In this document: one piece after another, positions 1-10,041 of the stretch
Layout of the letters: each line of letters opens with the position of its first letter
Numbering within the stretch: the first letter of the stretch is position 1
Origin: Bremia lactucae
Lineage: Eukaryota; Oomycota; Peronosporomycetes; Peronosporales; Peronosporaceae
DNA length: 38,913 bases
Direction: 5' to 3'
Assembly: GCF_004359215.1 (NCBI RefSeq)
Contig: NC_090619.1
Span: forward strand, 3,187,151-3,226,063
Translations under genes and position numbers: made by a program
Notes under the pieces: model-generated
Database searches by the model: none
Told to the model about the DNA's origin: nothing
What the model saw: the letters and a program-made list of their open reading frames with translations, nothing else

Positions 1-350
1 TAGAGGAAGACTTCTCTTAAGGCAAGTTAGCTTAAGAGGGTAAAATGAAAACTGTATTAATATAGTTAAGTGTCTTTGTTAATCTATCTTTGTAAATGTT
101 GTCTTAACTATAAACTAATACTAAACATGTAAATGAATTCTTATCTATCTTATCTCGTAACTCTCTTTGATTACTTCTACAGCTGATTAGTCTGCGGAAT
201 AAATAGACATAATGGTCTATACCTATTTATGGATAAGAATTCAGGAAATTAATATTTAAAGTAATTTCCTCCAAATATTATCTACCTTTTGGATAATATT
301 AATTAACAATCTTTTATTGTTAATTTCATGTAACGATACACCCCGTTACA
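1..350 (-). mobile_element. Family-B Gypsy LTR, cut by window edge
   Basis: This is the start and body of a family-B long terminal repeat. Read on the minus strand it begins TGTAACGGGG at 350 and runs out of the window at 1. It matches the complete LTR at 23604-24051 with small differences. It keeps the hairpin CTCTTAAG (14-21) / CTTAAGAG (31-38). The sense direction is set by the polypurine tract at 23591-23603 and the primer site at 26380-26402 of related copies. No polypurine tract adjoins this copy, so it is probably a solo or nested LTR. Confidence 0.8.
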
Positions 351-495
351 ATCATCCAACATAACATGTCCATGTCGGAAGGTACGTGCGTAGGTCGTTG
401 AACGGACTACGAAGTGCTACCAGGTGTAACGTGGCACCTTTCACTAGTACTGATATGTATCAGTTAAACTTACACTGATTACAGTGTCGGTACGG
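351..495 (-). mobile_element. Leader, primer-binding site and LTR end of an older Gypsy element
   Basis: On the minus strand, a diverged LTR end (about 495 to 426, finishing in CCACGTTACA) is followed directly by CCTGGTAGCAC at 425 and a leader that stops at 351, where the LTR at 1-350 begins. The leader resembles the one in element C at 26300-26402. It is therefore a 5' LTR end with primer-binding site, whose element was interrupted or deleted by the next LTR. It ends about 170 bp upstream of the SNF2 start codon. Confidence 0.65.
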
Positions 496-667
496 ATTTA
501 TTAATGAAAAGTAGCAGTGGAAAGGATTTATAATACAGGGTTGGGGAAATTGTTATAAACCCTCTTCAAATTTACAGATTACAGTTCCTTTGAAAAGTTT
601 TAATTCATAAGAGATTTGTTTAAAAAACATCTAACTTCCATACAAAACGACGAAGCCCTTTGCGGAC

Positions 668-3600
668 ATGACGCTCGACGCTACAGGCGGCGTCAGCTGC
701 ACCATCGAATTACTAGTGCCTTCATATACTGAATTACCTAAGCAAGAAGGAGCTGAAGCTAATTATTCAGTGGCTCTACACCGTACAACAGATAACTGGC
801 TCCAGCTCGTTTTTGCCGGCCCCGACGTTCGTAAGAACGTAACGTGCATTAATGGCCCCAGTTGTCGCTGCTTTTACGCATCCTTTTTGAAAAAACTTTT
901 GATGCTTGATGAGCAACATGTTCTAGCTGTAGATGTAGCGTATGTCGTCATCATCGGTGTCGCGACACTTCAAGTGCGCGTGCGCGTGCACGAGGACGCC
1001 AAGCACAGCACGTCACTGAAAGATTTTGACTTAGTGCTGTGCCATCTACGATCACCCGCGCTAGAAATATTGCAGTGCAATGAGCAAGCGAGAAAGAAGG
1101 CACGCAATGCAGCGCTCGAGGATGCGAAGAACAGCTCGTGCCATGTTGTGGGCTGCCGACTGCATTCTTTGGACAAGGCTGATCAACCCAAGCGAAGCTT
1201 TAATTTACCTGACGTTTTTCGCAATTTAGTTAGTCAAAATGCGGTGGATCAAATGGAAATTCGAGACGATGCCACGTACGTGGGCCGAATGACTTGCTGT
1301 ACCAAAAAGTTTGTCATGACCGACCTGCCAACCAATGTGCTGCAGCATATTGTATGTCTAATGAGCGCTCGTGATTTTGCGTCGCTTAGCGGAGTATGTT
1401 CCTTATTTCAACACTTGGCGTACGAAGTCGTACCGGGCCTGAATCTTGTACTCTACGCGCACCAGCGAAGAGGACTTAAGTGGATGCTGCGACGCGAAAC
1501 ACCGTCATTGACTTGCAAATCTCGGCCGCATCCATTTGTTATATCATCTGAATCTAATTATGAATCAGCTACAGCGATTGATCTGATTGAAAATAAAGTC
1601 ATCGCACACCCTCATGTAATAGCCAGAGATGCATGTGGAGGTATGTTTTGTGATGAGCCAGGTCTTGGTAAAACGATCACTATGCTAGCATTAATACTTC
1701 GAACGAAGGGACAAATGACAAATAAGACACCAGGTGAGCCACGTAAATCTGGTCAAGAGAACACGAGACTAGGCTTGCGTTCGTCCAGTTCCCGAGGCCG
1801 CTCCGTGAATGTTAATGACCTAATCACCTCCAGAGCTAGTTTGATTGTGGCACCTGATCCGCTGGTGGAACACTGGAAGTACCAAATTGAAGCGCATGTT
1901 GCACAAAGTGCCTTGCGTGTGTTTATAGACCCTGGGATTGGGCACAAGCTGCCTCTAAATGTTGACCTCGCTCAGTATGACGTTGTGGTCATGTCGTTTA
2001 CAAGACTAGCTCGAGAGTGGAAGCTTCACAGACCAACATCGGCTTTGGAGACACGAATGCCCGAACGATTTGGATTTGAAGGTCAAGAAAGATATGCCGA
2101 TGGAACTCTTCGAGGTAGTGTGTCTTCACTTTTGACGGTCCATTGGGTGCGGGTTATTGTGGACGAAGGCCACAAATTAGGGGGTCAGACTCCGTCGGAT
2201 TTGATGCAGCTTGCTCGAATGCTTTATACCGGGAAACGTTGGGTAATGACTGGGACGCCAACGCCAAATACGCTCCAGTCAGCGGACCTTCGATATATGC
2301 ATGGACTTTTGGTATTCTTGCGCACTTTTCCATATGGTTCTTCCGATGGACAAGCTTGGGGCAAGGCAATTGCGCGCCCGTTTGAGCGAAACGAACTTAT
2401 TGGCTTCTATCGATTACAACATCTATTAAGTCGAATTATGATAAGGCACACGAAAGATTCCATTAGTGAAGTTTTGCCTAAACCTATCCGACGCACAGTG
2501 TATATTAACCCAACGCCTAGTGAATACGCGCAATATAATGGTGTTGCTGCGGCAGTCCGCGCCAATTTGGTCATCACGAACATGGATCCAAAGACCCCTG
2601 GTGAGAAACATCCGGATAGTTTGTTAAATCCAATTAATCGAAAGGATGCTATGCGTGTTGTCTCCAACCTTCGATCTGCATGCTGTGGTGGGTCTGCTGT
2701 CAAGGTCTCTTTAGCCGAATGGTCTCGTTTGGATACAATTAACATGCTAAGCGCACTGAATGTTAGTGGTGAGAATATGGGAATTGTGATTGAATACCTT
2801 CGAAAAGTGCAGTTTCGTGGGAATGTAACGCAGTGTGGATGTTGCAAACGCAAGCTTCAATTGCTTATGATAATTCCGTGCGGTCATTTATGCTGTGCGG
2901 ATTGCGTGGAAGATCGAATGAAGAGCGTGGGGCCTAGTTGTTATCGTTGTAGTGCTGTATTTGACCGTGAAGCTTTCCAAAGACTTCAGCCCGGTTTTGA
3001 GTTTGAAATGGTAGAAGCAGAAACTCCGAATATCAATATACCGCAGAATGGCCACAATGGACGGCGTGACAACCCAATACAGCATTTTACGAACCAAAAT
3101 GAACGACCTAATGTAGCAGGACAGGACCGGCGAATACGAGCAAGGAATCAGCGGGGTCACGATGGAAATGACCAAAACACCCCTCGCCTGCCTCGTCGTG
3201 CGTTAGATCTTACACGCGACATTCACTTTATAGATGCCAGTAAAGCATTTTATGCCGCGACTCGAATTAAAGAATTAGAAAAAGAATTTTTACATCGCAG
3301 GATGAATTCAAGCGGCCGCTCTCGGCAGCGTCAAGCACGGGATCTTAAAGCAATTATCTTTTCGCAATTCAAAGATCATATTTGGCACACGAAAGTTGCT
3401 TTTGCGCAGCAAGGTATACCAACTGCTGATTTCATTGCTGGACTCAGCTCTGAATTTCGCATGAAACAGCTGGCTCGCTTTCGCAGAGATCCTAATGTCA
3501 ATGTCCTACTGCTGACAGAAGTTGGCTCGCATGGGTTGGATCTTTCGTTTGTCACACACATCTTCTTGATGGACGAAATCTGGGATAAGTCGCTTGAACA

Positions 3601-4549
3601 GCAAGTAATCAGTCGAGCACATCGAATGGGTGCCAATGAGGCTGTAGTCGTCGAGCAACTTTGGATGCGTGGCAGCGTGGAAAGCCACATGTTAATGTCT
3701 CAAGAAACAATCAAAAACCAAGTTGAGGTAACGGAAAGCTCTCTAGTTAATGTTTCTTCTAGCTGCATGAAATCGCACGAAAGTATTTCTCCTCGCACGT
3801 TTCCGAAAAAAAACAATACAGGTGGAGGAACAATGTTTACGGCTTCAAGTAAAAAGCGTAAGAGTCATCGCGCAGCAGGAGATACACGGGCTGCTGCAAA
3901 CAAAGTCAAAAACTCTTTTCTTCAGCGTAAAATCGACTTTGTCTTGAACAAGTTACGCCTTCTGGAAGAAGACATTGTTGCGGAACCTGGGCAAGTGCGG
4001 TATTCGGTTGAAAATGACCAAAAGGAAATACTTTGTCAAGCAATTCGTGTGATGCCGAACCGAGGAGCTTTCGGAATCTCCGACTCGATACCGCAGACAC
4101 CGCTGCCAACACTAACTCCGGTGCCTGCTGTTCCGCTTTCAACTGTCGAAACGACTGCACGCCCAGGTCCTTTGGTAAGACGGAATGTTTCGTTCGGGAT
4201 TGCGATTAAGCAGCCCTCAGCAGAAAAGCAGGAAGTTATATCAATCGACAGCTCCTTTTCTTCTAGTGACGAATGTGATGAATGTATGGTCGGATACCAA
4301 GGAAAAGCATACACTGAGCGCAAAGATAATATAAAGGTTATGATGGAACGCAATGGTCAAGGTTGCCGTGCGAAGTATCGAAAATTAAATTCACTTATAG
4401 GTCCATGTAATGAAGGCAATGAACACAAAGCACAGCATCCCGATGCAAGGATGGCTGAAGCAGAGACGGCACACATTGTGCATGCCAAGGCAAAGACAGT
4501 GTCATTGATAATAATTGACGATGATGATTCAGAAACAGAGTCAGAATGA
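668..4549 (+). CDS. SNF2-family helicase with F-box and RING finger
   Basis: A single 1293-residue open frame without introns. An F-box-like segment starts at L220 (LPTNVLQHIV). The SNF2 N-terminal helicase half follows, with HQRRGLKWM near 265-273, Walker A DEPGLGKT at 329-336 and DEGH at 499-502. A C3HC4 RING finger uses C723, C726, C738, H740, C743, C746, C758 and C761. The C-terminal helicase half has IIFSQF near 896 and RAHRMG at 983-988. The tail is rich in Ser and Asp/Glu and ends in an acidic run. The domain order resembles plant and protist F-box/SNF2 proteins and the broader Rad5/HLTF-like group, so an ATP-dependent DNA translocase with ubiquitin-ligase coupling in the nucleus is likely. 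The ATG at 668 is the first in frame and leaves a full N-terminus. LTR remnants end about 170 bp upstream and could affect expression. Confidence 0.9.
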   Translation: MTLDATGGVSCTIELLVPSYTELPKQEGAEANYSVALHRTTDNWLQLVFAGPDVRKNVTCINGPSCRCFYASFLKKLLMLDEQHVLAVDVAYVVIIGVATLQVRVRVHEDAKHSTSLKDFDLVLCHLRSPALEILQCNEQARKKARNAALEDAKNSSCHVVGCRLHSLDKADQPKRSFNLPDVFRNLVSQNAVDQMEIRDDATYVGRMTCCTKKFVMTDLPTNVLQHIVCLMSARDFASLSGVCSLFQHLAYEVVPGLNLVLYAHQRRGLKWMLRRETPSLTCKSRPHPFVISSESNYESATAIDLIENKVIAHPHVIARDACGGMFCDEPGLGKTITMLALILRTKGQMTNKTPGEPRKSGQENTRLGLRSSSSRGRSVNVNDLITSRASLIVAPDPLVEHWKYQIEAHVAQSALRVFIDPGIGHKLPLNVDLAQYDVVVMSFTRLAREWKLHRPTSALETRMPERFGFEGQERYADGTLRGSVSSLLTVHWVRVIVDEGHKLGGQTPSDLMQLARMLYTGKRWVMTGTPTPNTLQSADLRYMHGLLVFLRTFPYGSSDGQAWGKAIARPFERNELIGFYRLQHLLSRIMIRHTKDSISEVLPKPIRRTVYINPTPSEYAQYNGVAAAVRANLVITNMDPKTPGEKHPDSLLNPINRKDAMRVVSNLRSACCGGSAVKVSLAEWSRLDTINMLSALNVSGENMGIVIEYLRKVQFRGNVTQCGCCKRKLQLLMIIPCGHLCCADCVEDRMKSVGPSCYRCSAVFDREAFQRLQPGFEFEMVEAETPNINIPQNGHNGRRDNPIQHFTNQNERPNVAGQDRRIRARNQRGHDGNDQNTPRLPRRALDLTRDIHFIDASKAFYAATRIKELEKEFLHRRMNSSGRSRQRQARDLKAIIFSQFKDHIWHTKVAFAQQGIPTADFIAGLSSEFRMKQLARFRRDPNVNVLLLTEVGSHGLDLSFVTHIFLMDEIWDKSLEQQVISRAHRMGANEAVVVEQLWMRGSVESHMLMSQETIKNQVEVTESSLVNVSSSCMKSHESISPRTFPKKNNTGGGTMFTASSKKRKSHRAAGDTRAAANKVKNSFLQRKIDFVLNKLRLLEEDIVAEPGQVRYSVENDQKEILCQAIRVMPNRGAFGISDSIPQTPLPTLTPVPAVPLSTVETTARPGPLVRRNVSFGIAIKQPSAEKQEVISIDSSFSSSDECDECMVGYQGKAYTERKDNIKVMMERNGQGCRAKYRKLNSLIGPCNEGNEHKAQHPDARMAEAETAHIVHAKAKTVSLIIIDDDDSETESE

Positions 4550-5327
4550 GATTATCGACCGTTTGTGTTAATCTTATGTATTAAAATGGCAAAGTTTCAA
4601 GAGAATTAGCTCCACACAGATTCAAAGATTGATGCGTTGGTGTCTTCGGCTATTTATTGATTGTCTTAAGAAACGTTGCACGTAGGTTTTTAATAAAATT
4701 TGCCATCGCAGCCCGCGCGTTACGCAAAAAGGTGCTAAGCTTTATTTCTCTGCGCACTTACAGCGGGGTGCCATTTGTCGATGATAAGTCGATCCGGCTG
4801 CGTTGTTTGTCGTCATCCACGATTCGTGCTCGCACAAGTCATCGAATACATAACAATTTATTTTGTACCAACAGTCTTCTTCTTGGCTTCTAACACTTTA
4901 TAGAAACTGATAAACACATAGTGATCTCCCGCGTCGTGGATTAATTACACTGAAAGGGACTACATTTTAGTAAAATAAGGAAAGCTTCCTTGGGTGGTGC
5001 TGGATAAAACGGAAGCCGATGCGGCAAAGCTTTTAAGCGCTGAAAGTGATCTGCCTCAATAATGACCTGCAATTTCAGGAGAGCCCTTCTACCTAATCGC
5101 CGCATGCTGATCTGCAACAAGATCCACTTGTGCAGGTGTTGCAAGATATCTCAATTTGCGTCAATTCTATCGAATGCTTAATGCACTCAAATCTATCGGC
5201 TCGCTAAAAACTTAGACAAGCTCCATGGACGGACAAACTACATGGTGCGCCATGACGACTTTTACAAACTTTTAGTCTCAGTGATTAATTAAATAATGCT
5301 TTTTATATCTATTCTGCAGTTGGTTGA
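4550..5327. other. Intergenic region with possible decayed coding pieces
   Basis: No intact gene was found between the SNF2 and Psf3 genes. Short protein-like stretches occur in shifting frames: a plus-strand run near 4990-5060, another near 5110-5215, and a minus-strand frame ending at 4856 in a lysine-rich tail. They do not join into one model and I recognise no family. They may be remnants of a lost gene or chance. Confidence 0.3.
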
Positions 5328-5912
5328 ATGAACGACTACCTGGATATTGAAGCCATCTTCGCAGAGGACGAGCGCGTAAAGTGCACATTTGAGACGGATG
5401 CGTTAGATTGCGGTTACTTGGATCCGAGCTGTCACGAGTCAGATTTACCGGTGAAGGCTGTGGTCGATTTACCGTTATGGCTGGCTTTACCGCTGGCAAA
5501 GCGCGGCGACGTGATGGTGACGCCTCCTTATTATCTGTCCAAGCGCTTCCGACGCATGCTGAAGGCTGGTCCATCGTCCGTGAACTTGCGTGAATACTCA
5601 AGCTATGTGCTAAAGGTGGGACGCCATCTTTTGCCTTATGTAAATAGCGACGAGCAGAACGAGATCGACGAAATTTTGCGCCTGTGCTATGGCGGCAAAC
5701 GGTATCGTGAACTTCTCAACAATACAATGAATTCGCTAAACGAAGACACCACAGAGTTTACGCGTAAACTTACGCAAGAAGAGCAAAAACTTGTGTGCGC
5801 TGGCATCCGTGACACTAAGGATTTTATGGAGTGGAAGGGCCGCAACGCCGAAGCCATCACCGCAGCCGCTGTTGTCCAGAGCTCGCTTAAGAAGCGCAAG
5901 TTTCAAGGGTAA
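5328..5912 (+). CDS. PSF3: GINS complex subunit Psf3
   Basis: A 194-residue protein matching DNA replication complex GINS subunit 3 in length and layout. The N-terminal part starts MNDYLDIEAIF. A central VDLPLWLALPLAKRG motif is followed by the helical A-domain, with NEDT near residue 138, and a C-terminal KKRKF as in animal Psf3. In the family, Psf3 joins Sld5, Psf1 and Psf2; GINS binds Cdc45 and MCM2-7 as the replicative helicase in the nucleus. The ATG at 5328 gives the expected start. The stop TAA lies inside GGGTAAGTA, a good splice-donor match, so a short spliced C-terminal extension (donor 5909, acceptor 5951-5952, new stop near 6013) is possible but weakly supported. Confidence 0.9.
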   Translation: MNDYLDIEAIFAEDERVKCTFETDALDCGYLDPSCHESDLPVKAVVDLPLWLALPLAKRGDVMVTPPYYLSKRFRRMLKAGPSSVNLREYSSYVLKVGRHLLPYVNSDEQNEIDEILRLCYGGKRYRELLNNTMNSLNEDTTEFTRKLTQEEQKLVCAGIRDTKDFMEWKGRNAEAITAAAVVQSSLKKRKFQG

Positions 5913-6434
5913 GTATAGCTTAAAGATTGCTTTTTAGCTGAATTGCATCCAGAAATATGTGGCATGAACAGAGTATTGTGAAGATCTTGTCGTACTATCC
6001 GTCAACAGGATGACATAAAAGCCAAAACGTTGTAAGCTGAAATGTACGCAATGAGCTCGTGCCTGATATTTTATGTTCTTGTTCTCTGTAGTTAAATGGA
6101 AGCATAAGGTGCAGCAAGCGCTTCTATATTTCTACGTGAAAAAAAGGACGAGCCACTAGCTCTCACCATACGAATTAGGGTAAAGTTTCACGTGTTCAGG
6201 GCCCCTAACTGGAATGAAAATGTTACACCATCTAAGAAGCTTTATGTCTTTGCATACTAAGTGGCAAGTAATGCTACAAGGGCATTAGAATGTCTTGTGA
6301 GTTAAAGCTTCAATGTGAGCGAATGTTTGACCTTTACAAACACATATAAGTTCGACTATAATTTAGCGCCAACGTTTGATAGATAGCAACACCAAAAGCA
6401 GTTTTAGCAGCTTGCAAATTGGTTTACAGCAAGC
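5913..6434. other. Gene-free spacer before Gypsy A1
   Basis: This AT-rich stretch between Psf3 and the truncated Gypsy LTR has no open frame or repeat that I can assign. It probably includes the Psf3 3' untranslated region. Confidence 0.5.
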
Positions 6435-6702
6435 TTCCCCTTTTGATCCTGAAGCGTCAAGTGCCTTCCTAAGGCTTGCGCATTGATCTGTAAGAGATAG
6501 AAGCCTTTCTAAGGTATATCCTCTTGGGCACTAGTTGCCACTTGGTTCTACGAACCCCTGAATCCCTTAAACTAGGATTCCTTAAGCTTTGATAGCTTCT
6601 ACGACTCCCTGAGTTGTTAAACCCATTAGTTCAATAGAACTAAGTGACTCTCTGAGTCTGAAAGTCTTCCTCTGACTTTAGGAGAGAGGTAGCTCCGCTA
6701 CA
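6435..6702 (+). repeat. Truncated 5' LTR of A1
   Basis: Homology to the full family-A LTR starts abruptly at about 6435 (TTCCCCTTTTGATC) and ends in TACA at 6702. The first about 215 bp of the LTR are missing, so no left target-site duplication can be read. Confidence 0.85.
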
Positions 6703-6725
6703 CTTGGTAGCACTCGTAGTCAATC
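6703..6725 (+). promoter_or_regulatory. Primer-binding site of Gypsy A1
   Basis: Immediately after the LTR comes CTTGGTAGCACTCGTAGTC. TGG abuts the LTR, as expected for pairing with a tRNA CCA end. Copy A2 has CCTGGTAGCAC at 13720, and family B/C leaders carry a related site. I could not name the primer tRNA. Confidence 0.6.
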
Positions 6726-6762
6726 TACGCCTGAGTCTTTACAAGACTAATTTCTCACGAAA

Positions 6763-7511
6763 ATGGAAGAGGTTCCAGAATTGTCAGAAGCGCAACGCGC
6801 CGCTTATGACAAGCTCAAAACCTTATTCGGGCTTGAGCACGTGGAATTTATTATCTCCCAGGGACCAGAGCTCCTGCAAGCAAGGCTTGAAGCCTCCCTG
6901 ATCGGTCAGGTACATGACCATTTAGCGGCATCTATGCCAACCCGGTACATCTCTGTGCCTGACTCAGAGCCGAGGGCTCGCCCTCTAACTGTTAAAGTGA
7001 AGACATTTGAGGGAAAAGAGGGAGAAAATCTCCTTATTTGGATTAAGCAGATGAAAATGTCCATTGATTCCGCCTTGTTCTTAACAGAACGGCAAAAGGT
7101 GGCTATGGCCATTTCCAAGCTTGGAGGTAGAGCCATGGAGTGGGCACTATCGTGCAACACGTTCGTAAACGACGTTTTTCCTTCATGGGATTCGGTGAAA
7201 CAGCAAATGACCAGCATGTTTGCACCGCCTGATCAGGCTTTTCGGATATGCGAGCACGGCTCCTAGCGACTCAACAGGGTAAAAGAACCCTAGGGGACTT
7301 TGTCCAGGAGTTGAGAACTCTCATTGCATCTATGCATCAAGACCCGGTGCAAGAAGCAATTGTAGTGACCATCTTTATGGGGGGTCTCAATGAGGGCGTT
7401 GCCCGGGCGGAATTGTTCCGATCTCATCCGGATACGTTCGAAGAGGCAGTTGCCATAGCGCTACGCGCCGAGTTGGACTTTAAGTCTGCTCGCGTTAGGA
7501 CGCCTGTCTAA
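6763..7511 (+). pseudogene. gag: Gag (capsid) of A1, frameshifted
   Basis: The ATG at 6763 opens a 167-codon frame closing at 7266. The capsid-like sequence continues in another frame from about 7248 to 7511, so one frameshift near 7245 splits the gene. The second part (QQGKRTLGDFVQELRTLI) is typical of Ty3/Gypsy capsid C-terminal regions. The same lesion is present in A2 at about 14262. It sits inside the capsid rather than at a gag-pol boundary, which argues for mutation rather than programmed frameshifting. The product would form the virus-like particle in the cytoplasm. Confidence 0.8.
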
Positions 7512-7559
7512 CGAACAAGCTCTTCGAGCACATGGGTTCCGTCTAATAGAGCGGATCCT

Positions 7560-7808
7560 ATGGATTTAAGCCTCGTTGAGGAAGGAGAAGAGACTCTTCA
7601 AGCTGTGGAACAGCGTAAGACCATCCGTCGATGTTATATGTGCGAAAGCACGAAACATTTACGTCCTGCCTGCCCTCTTCGAAATTCGCGTAAAGCTCGA
7701 AAGAGCACCAATTTTTCGACCTATACCAGAGATCTGATACGGTGCGGGAAAACGTCGATACCCAGTAGGTGCGGGGCGCCCTACTGGGGAAGACCTAGGC
7801 TCTGTTGA
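7560..7808 (+). pseudogene. Gag nucleocapsid zinc knuckle of A1
   Basis: The frame contains CYMCESTKHLRPACP, a CX2CX4HX4C zinc knuckle of retroelement nucleocapsids that binds element RNA. Upstream, GEPMDL-like linker sequence is reduced to PMDLSLVEEGEE. It is separated from capsid by in-frame stops after 7511. The 3' part of the frame encodes the perfect hairpin CCCAGTAGG (7761-7769) / CCTACTGGG (7780-7788). Confidence 0.75.
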
Positions 7809-7854
7809 ACCTCGAGGAGGTGAGAATAAACAGAGCCTAGCCCCAATTAGCTCG

Positions 7855-8190
7855 GTGCTCAATGGCATGGGGCGAGAGTACAAGCCTGGCTTGCTAGTCG
7901 CTCAAGCGACTGTAAAAGGCTTTGATAAGCCGTGGTCAATTTTAATTGACTCAGGATCGCCTTGCAATTATGTTCGACGCCTTTCACTTAAAGGAAGTCA
8001 ACAATACGTTGAGGCGCTTAGAGCGCACGAAGGTGATACAATCACTGTTCGATTAGCGACTGGGACTCGTGTCACTGTTCCCAAAGTTCCATTGAACTTG
8101 GGTATAAAGTTTCTGGACTTTGACAGTATGGAACGCTGTCTCGTCCTTGATTCGGATTTGAGATATGATCTCATCCTTGGTATGGCCTAG
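7855..8190 (+). pseudogene. Aspartic protease of A1
   Basis: A 111-codon frame with the retropepsin active site LIDSGSPCNYV and the distal DLILGMA. The family protein normally continues with a tryptophan at the point where TAG stands (8188-8190), and the reading continues LEHHEPWIDW after it, so this is a single nonsense change. A2 carries the same stop. The role is cleavage of the Gag-Pol polyprotein inside the particle. Confidence 0.8.
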
Positions 8191-8551
8191 TTAGAACACC
8201 ATGAGCCATGGATCGATTGGAGGTCTAAGACCTTAGGCACCACGCGCAATGTTCCTAGCAAAGTTTTGGAGAGTCATGAACCCTTGAATAAGTCTGTCAG
8301 TGTTTTAGACATTGGTATGTCTGAGTTAATTAACTCTAATGTTAAAAACAATAATTCCGAGCCCGACTCAGCAGAAATAAGTGGAACGGCACGTACTCCG
8401 TCGAGTGACACTCGTTGTAATAACGATTTACTGAATGCTGAAAGCATTGTTGGCCTAAAGCCAAATCATCAAGGGTGCAATTTCCCTGAGATACGTGGAG
8501 TGGCACGTCTAAGTCCACCGAGTATGGTCGGCCGAGGTGGCACCATACTGA

Positions 8552-10041
8552 GTGTCAATAGTGACACTATTGGCGGTTCGCCAGGGCATTTTCGGGTCAA
8601 ACCCTCCTAATACACGTGAAGCGACACGTAGACGTTCGCTGGATAAGGAAGTTGAGTTACCTAACTTCTTGTCGGATGTTAAATTACACACCAAGTCTTG
8701 TATAGAACCAATACAGGCTGGAAAACCCGGGGACGTGAATGTCCCGGCCTCTAAGAGGCGTATTGTCTCCACTCCAAGACAGGATGGACACGAAGCGTGT
8801 ATACCCTCACAAAGTGATACGAATGAGCAAGTACATACGCTTGTAAATGGCGTAACCGGTAACATTGAGGGAGAAGTTAGCCTTGCGGCAATTCCTTCGT
8901 TACATGCTCGTTTAGAGCTAGACGGAATGTCTATTGATAAGTGCGGTCGAGCCTTAAAAGCTGGTGACTTATCTGAAATGGTGGTCATTCGACCTATGGT
9001 TGAGTTAAACTCATCGTCACTTCTAGACGAAGCTGTCCTGGATGACACAAAAGCTGCACTTAGTGCGCGAAATGGGTCATCGATCCTTAAAAATCGTACG
9101 GATCCCTTTTGTTTCTTAATTAAGGAATTCCAAGATGTGGTATGTAATAACCCACCATCTGTTTTACCTCCGGATAGAGGTGTTCGTCATGAAATTGACT
9201 TAGTTCCGGGAATCAAATACTGTATCACAAGACAATGGCCTATACCAAGGGAGCATGTGACGTCATTGACGATTTCTTCCGTGCTAAGCACGAGGCTGGA
9301 ATGGTACGAGAGAGCAAATCTCCTCATTCGACACCGACATTTTGTGTCAAAAATCCAAATGGTAAATGGCGCATTGTACATGCTTAAATTAAGCTTAATG
9401 CTGCCACTGTACCAGCACAAACCCCAATTCCTAGAAAGGATGTTCTTCAGAATAATATGGTGGGATGTACAATGTATAGTGCATTGGACTTAGTCGATGG
9501 TTACTACCAATTGCTCATGCGAGCTAGCGATATCCCGCTTACAGCGGTTAGCACCCCAAGCGGCATGTTATGGGAGTGGCTGGTTATGCCACAAGGGCTT
9601 TCCAACGCCCCGGCAACATTTAATCGTCTAGTGACGCAACTGTTTCGCCCTCATCGAGGTTATGCACAGACTTATTTCGATGACATTTTTGTCCATAGTC
9701 GTGCGGAGCAGGGTCGGTCGGATATGGAAAACCATTTAGACCATTTGCGAGCAGTGCTCGAGTGCATGCGCACAAACAAATTGTATGCCAATGCATCTAA
9801 ATGCATTTTTGGCGCAGACGAAATTCCTTTTTTAGGATGCTTCATTGGAAAGCGAGGCCTTAGAGCGGATCCCGCTAAGGTAAAAGCCATAGTAGATTGG
9901 CCGGTTCCTAAAAACCAAAAGGATTTGCGTAAGTGGTTGGGTCTCGCCAATTATTTACACAAATATAGCGAAAATTACGCTGATATGGCTAGGCCATTAT
10001 CAGATCTCCTTAAAAAAGGATGCAGAATGGTGCTGGACTAG
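8552..10041 (+). pseudogene. Linker and reverse transcriptase of A1, frameshifted
   Basis: Two frames cover this segment: 8552-9493 and 9457-10041. A long Ser/Asp-rich linker of unknown role fills about 8200-9100. RT begins with FQDVVCNNPPSVLPPDRGVR near 9130. A frameshift near 9260 interrupts the finger region. The palm resumes with SALDLVDGYYQLLMR and the catalytic box YFDD encoded near 9673-9684, then the thumb and a connection ending in NYADMARPLSDLLKK. RT copies the element RNA into DNA in the particle. Confidence 0.85.

Noticed and set aside
2407..2853. Minus-strand frames inside the SNF2 gene
   Set aside because: They are opposite a well-supported helicase coding sequence and show no domains.
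4657..4893. Plus-strand 78-codon frame after the SNF2 gene
   Set aside because: It has no ATG start and low-complexity Arg/Ser composition. A minus-strand reading of its end looks equally protein-like, so neither is supported.
7240..7270. Programmed ribosomal frameshift in gag of family A
   Set aside because: The break is in the middle of capsid rather than at the gag-pol boundary, no slippery heptamer was evident, and other lesions accompany it.
8509..9048. 179-codon minus-strand frame in the Gypsy linker (also 15646-16185)
   Set aside because: It is conserved only because the two copies look identical here. It faces the sense linker and has no recognisable features.
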